A stretch of DNA of 33,527 bases from Pseudomonadota bacterium (GTDB taxonomy: Bacteria; Pseudomonadota; Gammaproteobacteria; Burkholderiales; Nitrosomonadaceae). The stretch is from assembly GCA_018241205.1 (NCBI GenBank), contig JAFEEI010000047.1, positions 1 to 33,527 on the forward strand, read 5' to 3'. Every line of letters starts with the position of its first letter. The stretch's first letter is position 1. The notes under the pieces were generated by a model, which did not search any database, had not been told where the DNA came from, and worked only from the letters and a program-made list of their open reading frames with translations. The translations under genes were made by a program, and so were the position numbers. Shown in pieces: positions 26,294 through 33,527 of this stretch.

Positions 26294-28081
26294 TCAGCCG
26301 GTTTGGGAATTGACCGTATTGGCGGCCTGGGATGCTTGGTTTTGTGCAGCTTGTTGTTCGGCCTTTTGTTGCGCCAGCTGCGCCTGTTGAGTTTGTTGTT
26401 GCTTCTTAAGCGCTTCTACCACTTGATTGGTCGGTCCGAAAATTTTCGCTGTTCCTTCCTGCAGCAATAGTAATGTAGTGGTTGCGCTGAGGATGCTGGT
26501 GCGGTGCGTGATCAAGACAATGGTTTTGCCGCGTTTGTGCAGATCAACGATGGCGGCCAGCAACGCCTGTTCGCCCACGTCATCGAGGTTGGAGTTGGGT
26601 TCATCGAGCACGATCAGCGAGGGGTCGTCGTACATAGCACGCGCCAAACCGATGCGCTGCTTTTGTCCACCGGAAAGACCGGCGCCGCCATCACCCAAAA
26701 GCGTATCGTAACCCTCCGGCATGTTCAGGATCATTTCATGAACGCCGGCACGTTTGGCTGCCAGGATAACTTTCTCCGCATTGACTTCACCAAAGCGAGC
26801 GATATTTTCTGAAACCGATCCGGCGAAGAGTTCGATATCTTGCGGCAAATATCCGATATGCGGCCCCAGCTCGTCTTTGTTCCATTGATAAACGTCGGCG
26901 CCATCCAATCTGACTTTCCCCGCGGCAGCCGGCCATACGCCAACCAGCAAGCGCGCCAGTGTCGATTTCCCCGATCCGCTCGGACCGATGATGCCGAGCA
27001 CTTCACCGGCAGCCAGGGAAAAAGTCAATCCCTTGAGCACTGGAAGCTTGCTGCCGGGTGGGGCCGCCGTGACATTTTCGACAGCAATAGAACCTTGCGG
27101 TTTAGGCAGCGCCATCCCGGCTTTTCTTTCCGGGTGCTGGTCAAGTAATTTGATCAATCGTTCGTAGGCGCTGCGTGTACCGCCGATTTGCTTCCATACG
27201 CTGATCAGTAATTGCACCGGTGCAATGGCTCTACCCAATAGGATGGAACCGGCGATCATCATCCCCGGCGTAATACTGTCGTCCAGAACCAGCAAGGCGC
27301 CCAACCCCAGCATCAGCGATTGCAGCGCGACAGTGCAGGATTTTGACAGCGCGGTGACGATACCGGCTTTTTCGCTGGCCTCGGCTTGCAGATTGAGAAA
27401 ACGCCGGTGCAGTTTATACCAGCGCGCTTGGAGATTGGGCAGCATGCCCATTGCTTCGATGACTTCGGCATTGCGCAGATTATTGGAGGCGATATTGGTG
27501 GATGCAACCGCCATTGAATTGGCCTCGGCTAACGGCTTATGCGAAATTTTTTCATTGATATAGGCCAGCGCGATGAGTATGACTGTGCCGCACAAAGCAA
27601 AAACGCCCAAAACGGGATGAAACATGAAGATCACGAATAAATAAATCGGAAACCACGGCGCGTCAAAAAAAGCGAACAACGCATTGCCGGTGAGGAATTG
27701 CCGCAGGTTGGTCAGATCCTTTAAAGCTTGCCCGGCATTGCTGCCGCCTTGTTTCAGGCTCTCCTCGAAAGCAGCCGTGTATACGCGCTTATTCAATTTC
27801 ATATCGAGTTGCGCACCGACACGGATTAATACAAAGCTGCGCACATATTCCAACGCTCCCATGAACGTGTACGCGCCCAACATGATCAGCGTGAGCATGA
27901 GCAGTGTCATTTCGTTGCGGCCGGTTAATACGCTGTCATAAAGCTGCAGCATATAAATGGCCGGCATCAGCATCAGCACATTGATGACGGCACTGAAAAC
28001 GCCAATGTTTCTAAAGGTTTTCTTAAAGCTGGTCAGTACCTGTGCAATTTCATTCTGAGGCGCTTTAAATTTGAACTTCAT
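26294..28081 (-). CDS. Type I secretion ABC transporter, PrtD-like
   Basis: A 595-aa fused membrane/ATPase half-transporter. The N-terminal part has about six hydrophobic helices (for example LMLMPAIYMLQLYDSVL) and no C39 peptidase domain. The nucleotide domain has Walker A GPSGSGKST (near residue 370), signature LSGGQKQRIGLARAMY, Walker B LIVLDEPNSNLDD and switch His in LITHRTS. PrtD-like exporters without C39 move proteins with uncleaved C-terminal signals, often RTX repeats. The last 50 residues are a glutamine/alanine-rich tail (KKQQQTQQAQLAQQKAEQQ), longer than in the usual PrtD. No substrate gene is in the window. Confidence 0.94.
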   Translation of the reverse strand: MKFKFKAPQNEIAQVLTSFKKTFRNIGVFSAVINVLMLMPAIYMLQLYDSVLTGRNEMTLLMLTLIMLGAYTFMGALEYVRSFVLIRVGAQLDMKLNKRVYTAAFEESLKQGGSNAGQALKDLTNLRQFLTGNALFAFFDAPWFPIYLFVIFMFHPVLGVFALCGTVILIALAYINEKISHKPLAEANSMAVASTNIASNNLRNAEVIEAMGMLPNLQARWYKLHRRFLNLQAEASEKAGIVTALSKSCTVALQSLMLGLGALLVLDDSITPGMMIAGSILLGRAIAPVQLLISVWKQIGGTRSAYERLIKLLDQHPERKAGMALPKPQGSIAVENVTAAPPGSKLPVLKGLTFSLAAGEVLGIIGPSGSGKSTLARLLVGVWPAAAGKVRLDGADVYQWNKDELGPHIGYLPQDIELFAGSVSENIARFGEVNAEKVILAAKRAGVHEMILNMPEGYDTLLGDGGAGLSGGQKQRIGLARAMYDDPSLIVLDEPNSNLDDVGEQALLAAIVDLHKRGKTIVLITHRTSILSATTTLLLLQEGTAKIFGPTNQVVEALKKQQQTQQAQLAQQKAEQQAAQNQASQAANTVNSQTG

Positions 28082-28158
28082 CTGGTTATCAATACCGTGC
28101 TGTTGAGAGATTTATCGGTGAAAATGCAATCGATTGAATTAATTATAATTGCTGGTGG

Positions 28159-29049
28159 TCAGCTTTGACCAGGCAAATCGTTTATTGTCAGGTTGAACGG
28201 CCGCGGGCGAAAGTGTAAATCCTGTTTGGCTTCCGAACAGTCAAATTTTAAATCCTGATTCATTCTTTCCGCCATGGCCACAGTCCAGTTACGGTAATGC
28301 GGCAGCCATTTCAGTCCCCAGGCTGCTATTTGAAAAAGCCACAGTGGCACCGTGAATGTACGTACGGGATGATTCATCGCTTTAAATACGCGCTCCACCA
28401 TTGCGCGATAGGTCAAAGTTTCTCCGCCGCTTAAGTTATAGGCGCGACCGGATAGATTGGATGCACCAAGCGCGGCATAGCATGCCGCAGCGACATCTTC
28501 GCCATGCACCGGTTGCCGCAAGCCGAGCGCTGACCCCAGTAGAGGGAAAAATCCAAGGCGGCGAATAAATCGTGCAATTTCGGTGATATTTTTATCGCGT
28601 CCGTATCCGTAAATAAGTGTCGGGCGCAATATAATCCATTGTATGCCATGCGCAGCAGCCCACGTTTGTAAACATTCTTCGCCTTCAATCAATTGTTGTG
28701 CAATTTTTCTTTCATCGGGATCGGGTGAGGTAGCTTTGGTGAAACGGCTGGTGGAGGATAATACGACGATCCGCCGGGCGTTATAAGCTGATAAAAGATC
28801 AAAGTGTTCGGGTAATATCCAAATGGGTGCTACACATAACCAAGTGTGAATTTCGTTTTCCTCAATGCAATCTTTCACGTTGCCTATTGTATCAAATTGT
28901 TGCCATGTGATTTGCGAGTGCTGCATTACGTTTGTGATTGGCCGGCGGGAAAATGCAGCGATATGCCAGTTATTCTCGATCAGTTTTCTTAGCAAACATT
29001 CGCCGACCAGGCTTGTGGCGCCCAATAGGCCTACGTATTGCTTATTCAT
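28159..29049 (-). CDS. NAD-dependent epimerase/dehydratase-like protein (extended SDR)
   Basis: A 296-aa extended short-chain dehydrogenase. The nucleotide site is GLLGATSLVGECLLRKL (atypical GxxGxxG). The RRIVVLSSTSRFTKATSPDP segment holds the strand with catalytic Ser, but the usual YxxxK pair is not evident at the expected place, although LRPTLIYGYGRDKN resembles the family's RPxxxYGPG motif. This suggests a sugar-nucleotide epimerase/reductase relative or an NDUFA9-like non-catalytic protein. It overlaps the upstream glycosyltransferase gene by 8 bases and precedes the ABC gene, so it belongs to the same unit. Its substrate is not known. Confidence 0.8.
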   Translation of the reverse strand: MNKQYVGLLGATSLVGECLLRKLIENNWHIAAFSRRPITNVMQHSQITWQQFDTIGNVKDCIEENEIHTWLCVAPIWILPEHFDLLSAYNARRIVVLSSTSRFTKATSPDPDERKIAQQLIEGEECLQTWAAAHGIQWIILRPTLIYGYGRDKNITEIARFIRRLGFFPLLGSALGLRQPVHGEDVAAACYAALGASNLSGRAYNLSGGETLTYRAMVERVFKAMNHPVRTFTVPLWLFQIAAWGLKWLPHYRNWTVAMAERMNQDLKFDCSEAKQDLHFRPRPFNLTINDLPGQS

Positions 29050-29983
29050 GCTTGAATTTCAGCAGCCGGTAGCAGTTGCGCGCCGAATGGTACAGCACCG
29101 CTCCAGCGAAGCGCAGCCATACGCCTGCCGTAATTAATCCCATCAACGTGCCTGGATAGTGCTGACGGAAAAATTTCCGGTAGAAATGCAGCATGCCTCT
29201 GTGTTTATGCCAGGCGACGAAGAATGGCCGTGAGCGGCTGCAGGTGCCCTGAAAATGAACGACTGGGGCATCCGGCACAAAAACAATTTTCCAGTTTTTT
29301 TGTTTGAACCGCATACACCAATCCAGATCCTCGCAATGCAGAAAATACTGTTCGTCCCAGGGACCGACATCGTCAATGGCTTGCCGCCGGACCAGCATCA
29401 ATGCCCCGGATATCGCTTCAACTTCGACAGGAGTTTGGGGCAAGGGTTGTTTATTCAAATGAAAATCAAAAAACAATCGCGGCCAGTATTTCTCCAGATG
29501 ATACAAGCCGAAGGCGCGCACAAGAGCCCGCCACGGCGTCGGGATGGCTCGCCGTCCGCCACCTTGCTCGGAGCCATCTGGGTTAACAAGGTAACCGCCA
29601 ACCATACCGATAGTAGAATCGGATTCCATCACTTGCACCATACGCTGCAGCGATCCCTCATTCAAAATACAGTCAGGATTGAGGAAGAGAATATAGGGCT
29701 GGGTCGACGCAGAGAGGCCGGTATTGCAACCGGCGGCAAAACCGGCATTACTATTTAAGCGAATTATCTGGAGGTGATTATGTGCAAAAAAACTAGATTC
29801 AAGTTCTAACAGACTGGAATCAGATGAAGCATTGTCAATGACTAAAACTTGCTCAGCTTGTTGCAAAACTGCCTGAACACACTGGGTTAATATGGAACCG
29901 GCGTTATAGTTTACAATTATTGTAGATATGGACAGTTTGTATCGTTTTTTTATGGTGTGGCAGATTTCCTGTGGAGCGTGCAT
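29042..29983 (-). CDS. GT2 glycosyltransferase (rhamnosyltransferase-like)
   Basis: A 313-aa GT-A fold enzyme. Motifs in order: ISTIIVNYNAGSILTQCVQA, VIDNASSD, NSNAGFAAGCNTGL, FLNPDCIL (DxD-like site) and GALMLVRRQAIDDVGPWDEQ. FLHCEDLDWCMRF (catalytic ED region) follows, with a weakly hydrophobic C-terminal region after 265. It resembles WbbL-type rhamnosyltransferases acting on lipid- or protein-linked glycans. GAAGG stands 6 bases ahead of the start. It is the third glycosyltransferase in the seven-gene run and its stop overlaps the epimerase-like gene. Donor and acceptor cannot be read from the sequence. Confidence 0.9.
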   Translation of the reverse strand: MHAPQEICHTIKKRYKLSISTIIVNYNAGSILTQCVQAVLQQAEQVLVIDNASSDSSLLELESSFFAHNHLQIIRLNSNAGFAAGCNTGLSASTQPYILFLNPDCILNEGSLQRMVQVMESDSTIGMVGGYLVNPDGSEQGGGRRAIPTPWRALVRAFGLYHLEKYWPRLFFDFHLNKQPLPQTPVEVEAISGALMLVRRQAIDDVGPWDEQYFLHCEDLDWCMRFKQKNWKIVFVPDAPVVHFQGTCSRSRPFFVAWHKHRGMLHFYRKFFRQHYPGTLMGLITAGVWLRFAGAVLYHSARNCYRLLKFKHE

Positions 29984-30054
29984 TGTCTACCTTCAAATAA
30001 TTACTGATCAGTATTATCGGTAATGGTGTCGAGGTGTCAATAGGTTGTATTTTC

Positions 30055-31047
30055 TCATTTGGCGGATGCTTTAATAAAAGCCTTACGAGGCAACCAAACC
30101 ATCATTTGGAGTAAGCTTAAGCAAGAGCAAATCCGTTTACTCTGAATTTTTTTTCTTTGCGCTAATAGTGATCTGACATGCTTAAAGGCATCGATTTTAG
30201 CTTGTAAATAAAGTCCAAGACGGCCAGAAGCAGCATAAAAGAATCCCACGTAAAAAATCATGGCTAAATGGATCGGCAAGAGAATAAAAATTAGCGGACT
30301 GGGCATATTCTTGATAAATGTCCAAGTTAAGTTACGATGCCCATGATAAACAGAAAAGTCGCTCGAGCTTCCCGTGATACCTGAACCGACATGATGGACT
30401 TTTGCACTGGGTAATAACAGGCTTTTACCACCGATAAGCCGCAGACGAAAGCCAAGATCGACATCTTCGGAATAAGCGAAATAGGACTCATCGAATCCGC
30501 CCAACTGGCGGTATGTTTCGGCGCGATATACTGCAGCAGCTGCACATGCTGAAAAAACTTCTATCGGATGTGCTGGCGTGATATTGCAAGGATATCCATG
30601 ACCAGTGCGCCAATGTAGTCCGGATATGTGATAAGTATCACCCACCCCATCCAGGTGTGATGGTTTATTTGCGTCAATCAGTGCACAGGCAAAGCAATCG
30701 ACGTTGGGAATCCGATTAATATTTTTTACAATTTCTTCCAGGCATTCCGGCTCAGGATAAGCATCAGGGTTCAGAAAAAAAATCCAATCACTTTGAATAT
30801 AATCCGCTACGGCGAGGTTATTTGCAGCGGCGAAACCGGTATTTTCGTTGAGGCGAACAAGGCGGCATGGGAAGTTTGTTTTCTCGGCTGCCTGCCAAGA
30901 ATTATCCATGCTGTGATTATCTATTACGATGACCTCGAAATTTGAGTAAGTTTGCTCCGCTAATGCGGACAAAGCTTTGGACAGCATCTCTCCAGAATTG
31001 TAGTTGACAACGATAACAGAAATAAAAGGGTTTTGCGCGAGAGTCAT
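30055..31047 (-). CDS. GT2 glycosyltransferase
   Basis: A 330-aa GT-A enzyme related to the one at 29042-29983. Motifs: FISVIVVNYNSGEMLSKALS, VIDNHSMDNSW, NENTGFAAANNLAV, FFLNPDAYPEPECLEEI, ACAAAAVYRAETYRQLGGFD, FAYSEDVDLGFRLR and a short hydrophobic segment near residues 255-277 (ILLPIHLAMIFYVGFFYAAS) that could anchor it to the membrane. No strong ribosome site precedes the ATG. It lies between two other glycosyltransferase genes with gaps of 46 and 71 bases. A role in building a surface glycan is inferred from the neighbours. Confidence 0.9.
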   Translation of the reverse strand: MTLAQNPFISVIVVNYNSGEMLSKALSALAEQTYSNFEVIVIDNHSMDNSWQAAEKTNFPCRLVRLNENTGFAAANNLAVADYIQSDWIFFLNPDAYPEPECLEEIVKNINRIPNVDCFACALIDANKPSHLDGVGDTYHISGLHWRTGHGYPCNITPAHPIEVFSACAAAAVYRAETYRQLGGFDESYFAYSEDVDLGFRLRLIGGKSLLLPSAKVHHVGSGITGSSSDFSVYHGHRNLTWTFIKNMPSPLIFILLPIHLAMIFYVGFFYAASGRLGLYLQAKIDAFKHVRSLLAQRKKIQSKRICSCLSLLQMMVWLPRKAFIKASAK

Positions 31048-31093
31048 TAGTTTTGCAGATCATGATCAGGTTTCATGATTAAGTATGATTTAC

Positions 31094-33199
31094 TCACGCA
31101 TTGATTACTTGATTGATCGTATTTTTGAAATTCTGGCCATCTTGCAGAATATTACGCAGTTGGTGTTCGGCAGTAGCAAATGAGAAATGTTCCTCGATAT
31201 TAACTTTTCCGGAATTGGACAAACTTGCCCATAATTGTTCATCATCGTATGCGCGGACAATTTGTCTAGCGAAGTCTTCCGGAGCGTCTGCAATCAGGAT
31301 GTCTTTGCCGTGCGCGAGATTCATTCCTTCGGCTGCCACTGTGGTTGCGACTACCGGCACACCGTAAGTCATGCTGGTATTGATTTTGCCTTTAACACCC
31401 GCGCCATAACGAATGGGAGCGATAGATAGTCTGATACGATCAAAAATTGGTTTTATGTCTGATACAAAGCCTTTAATAATGATATGCGAAGAAGCATGAG
31501 CAGCAATTTTTTGGGGAATATGGGAGCCGATAATCAAAAGTTTTAAATCCGGTTTTAATGAATGGAGTATCGGGAAAATTTCGATAATAAAAAATTCCAT
31601 GGCATCAACATTAGGCAGGTGTTCAAAGCCGCCGATAAATAGAATATCTTCTCTTTCTTGATATCCGAAAACAGTTTCCTGGTTTTGATGAATATTCGAT
31701 AACAGCGCTACCGGAACATCGGGGGCTTCTTGTTTAAATAATTCAATTTCTACCGGGCTGACTAATAATGTTTTATCCGCTTTACGTGCAGTGCTTAATT
31801 CTTGCAGTTTTAGCCTTTCGGCCGCAGCCAATTGCTGCTTGTCCTGATTAATCAAAGCTTGCCGCTGTTCACGCAAAAAATGAAGATCCACCGTATCGAA
31901 CAGTATCATTGCATTCGTGCAGTATTTTTTTGCAGTATCTATAAATTGCTCAGCAACATTTACCCGGCTGAGTAGTACAACATCATATAGATGCCCATGT
32001 GCTGTCAAATGTGAATGAATTGATTCCAGATAAGGCAAATAAAAGCATTCGATACCGATAGATTGCATTTTTCGCGTATAAACCGGATGATATGCGAGAG
32101 TTTTTGCGATGAAACTGACTTTGTATCCTAATTTTTTGAAAATATGCAATAAATTGAACATGCGCAGTGAACCGGAGTTGTCGTCAGGCATTAGCACCCG
32201 CTCATCGAGGACAAGCGCACGCTTGATAACGTCACGTTCTTTTTCAAGGAGTGGCATGTCGCCGTTGATCCGGTGAGACTGTAGTGTTTCATGCCAGCGT
32301 TGATAAAACTTTTCATGATTAATAGTCTGGTAACGCTTGGTGCCTTGTGTAACATCAGTTCCAGAAGATATGCCTTCGAAATGAATGACGGTGGCGGCGG
32401 GTTGATAGTACACTTTCTTTCCAGCCTTCCTGACACGAAAAGCGAGATCGGTGTCTTCATAATAAGCGGGGGTATAGTAGTCATCCAATAATCCGAGATC
32501 GATAAGATCTTGCCGTTTAATCATTAAACAAGCTCCCGAACAATAATCAACTGTTCTGCAATAGGAATATTCCGGCTTTTCTGGATCATCGTAGCGCCCA
32601 TAATTCCAGGCTGAAGCATCCTGCCACACGATACCCCCGGCTTCTTGCAGCTTGCCATCAGGATAGACCAGTTTGACTCCCACCAATCCGGCATTTGGAA
32701 AGTCTAAGAATGTTTTTGTTAACGCATTCAACCAGCCGTGAGTGACGATAGTATCGTTGTTTAACAGTACGATAAAGCGCCCTTTTGCGACGTTAACCCC
32801 GGCATTGCAAGAATAGATGAATCCCTTGTTTTTTATATTGTGGATAACTGTAATTCCTTTGATATTATTGAGCATCTTGGAGGTGTCATCGGTTGATGCA
32901 TCATCCACGACAATAACTTCATAGGCACTTTCTCCACTATTTTCATAAATCGATTTAAGGCAGGTGAAAGTATACAAATGTTTGTTGTGAACCGGGATGA
33001 TAATAGAAATATCTGGATGGGTGGTCTCTGGAAAACTAAGTGGGTGATAGCGGGTTGCAGTTGAATAATGATTCTTCTGTGGATGGGCTTTCTGAGGGGT
33101 AGAAAAGCACTTTTTGTAGATTCGTGTGAGTAACGCACTTAATCCTTGTGTTTTTAGAATGCTTATTGCAACTGGAAAGTATTTAAATAGTTTGGTCAT
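31094..33199 (-). CDS. Two-domain glycosyltransferase (GT2 fused to GT4-like)
   Basis: A 701-aa fusion. Residues of about 60-300 are a GT2 domain: DISIIIPVHNKHLYTFTCLK, VVDDASTDDTS, NKGFIYSCNAGV, LLNNDTIVTHGWLNAL, GACLMIKRQDLIDLGLLDD and YEDTDLAFRVRK. Residues of about 340-690 resemble a GT-B (GT4-like) domain: DDNSGSLRMFNLLHIFKKLG, ILFIGGFEHLPNVDAMEFF, LLIIGSHIP, SIAPIRYGAGVKGKINTSMT and GVPVVATTVAAEGM. Such proteins can add two sugars in sequence. It is the first gene of the unit and is preceded by an AT-rich region with MITE-like copy 3. The specific sugars are unknown. Confidence 0.9.
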   Translation of the reverse strand: MTKLFKYFPVAISILKTQGLSALLTRIYKKCFSTPQKAHPQKNHYSTATRYHPLSFPETTHPDISIIIPVHNKHLYTFTCLKSIYENSGESAYEVIVVDDASTDDTSKMLNNIKGITVIHNIKNKGFIYSCNAGVNVAKGRFIVLLNNDTIVTHGWLNALTKTFLDFPNAGLVGVKLVYPDGKLQEAGGIVWQDASAWNYGRYDDPEKPEYSYCRTVDYCSGACLMIKRQDLIDLGLLDDYYTPAYYEDTDLAFRVRKAGKKVYYQPAATVIHFEGISSGTDVTQGTKRYQTINHEKFYQRWHETLQSHRINGDMPLLEKERDVIKRALVLDERVLMPDDNSGSLRMFNLLHIFKKLGYKVSFIAKTLAYHPVYTRKMQSIGIECFYLPYLESIHSHLTAHGHLYDVVLLSRVNVAEQFIDTAKKYCTNAMILFDTVDLHFLREQRQALINQDKQQLAAAERLKLQELSTARKADKTLLVSPVEIELFKQEAPDVPVALLSNIHQNQETVFGYQEREDILFIGGFEHLPNVDAMEFFIIEIFPILHSLKPDLKLLIIGSHIPQKIAAHASSHIIIKGFVSDIKPIFDRIRLSIAPIRYGAGVKGKINTSMTYGVPVVATTVAAEGMNLAHGKDILIADAPEDFARQIVRAYDDEQLWASLSNSGKVNIEEHFSFATAEHQLRNILQDGQNFKNTINQVINA

Positions 33200-33370
33200 T
33201 TGTAGGCTTGCTTTTGTTGGCTTTGATGTATTTCAAAATAATCTGAACAATTGGGTAACAAGAGTTGGTTAGCGAAATTAATGACTAATTGAAATACAAC
33301 GGTTTCTTATATCTATATTTTGTAGAACAACAATTGAACGGCATTTTATAGCATGCGGTGATCGTTTGTT

Positions 33371-33517
33371 AAGGAAGCGCTGATTAATTCGGCGAACGAG
33401 ATGAAGCACGAGGCGCACGGCACACAGCAACCGAGACATATCAACAAGATAGACGAGGGAGTGAGTGCCGCGCAACGAAGTGATTCGCTCGTATAGTCAA
33501 TTAATCAGCGTTTCCTT
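33371..33517 (-). repeat. MITE-like palindromic element, copy 3 (inverted)
   Basis: Ends AAGGAAGCGCTGATTAATT (33371-33389) and AATTAATCAGCGTTTCCTT (33499-33517) are inverted repeats with one mismatch. The reverse complement of the interior matches copy 1 nearly throughout. It sits about 170 bases before the first glycosyltransferase gene; the rest of 33200-33527 is AT-rich and shows no gene. Confidence 0.85.
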
Positions 33518-33527
33518 ACAATGTTTT

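Noticed and set aside
1-33527. CRISPR arrays, tRNA and rRNA genes
   Set aside because: Looked for regularly spaced direct repeats and tRNA-like cloverleaf or rRNA signatures in the intergenic parts; none were seen.

Overview
The window looks like a chromosomal segment of a betaproteobacterium, most likely a Nitrosomonas-like member of the Nitrosomonadales. The evidence is the RegB/RegA two-component pair, the ribD-nrdR-glyA order, a dihydrolipoamide dehydrogenase with its own lipoyl domain, moderate GC and general protein resemblance. The assignment rests on recall of family features, not on a search.

Left third (1-12075): mostly conserved housekeeping genes. The 5' end of a prepilin gene (reverse strand, cut by the window edge) lies divergent to thiO. 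The reverse-strand genes ispH and aroF (DAHP synthase) follow, then regB-regA on the forward strand, meeting a reverse run of ribD, nrdR, glyA, clpA and clpS. A small cold-shock gene with a clear terminator closes this part.

Middle (12100-23520): a more fluid zone. 12173-13659 holds debris: the first codons of an IS200-type TnpA, a decayed P4-type integrase fragment, and an IS5-family element that appears to sit in that integrase and is itself broken by frameshifts. A small secreted protein, lpdA and proA follow. Next comes a tripartite efflux operon (outer-membrane factor, membrane-fusion protein, RND pump) reduced to fused fragments by deletions and frameshifts. It ends at a perfect 49-nt inverted repeat and a MITE-like palindromic element. 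Beyond are a second cold-shock gene, a clade-3-like catalase, an orphan OmpR-type regulator and a DUF5658-like membrane protein.

Right third (23404-33517): seven reverse-strand genes, probably one transcription unit: a GT2-GT4 fusion, two GT2 glycosyltransferases, an NAD-dependent epimerase-like protein, then ABC protein, HlyD adaptor and TolC-like channel of a type I secretion system. Two inverted copies of the MITE-like element bracket this block. A third copy lies at 19160-19303. The simplest reading is a surface-glycoconjugate or glycosylated-exoprotein export locus whose substrate gene is outside the window. This is the best candidate for a poorly described system here.
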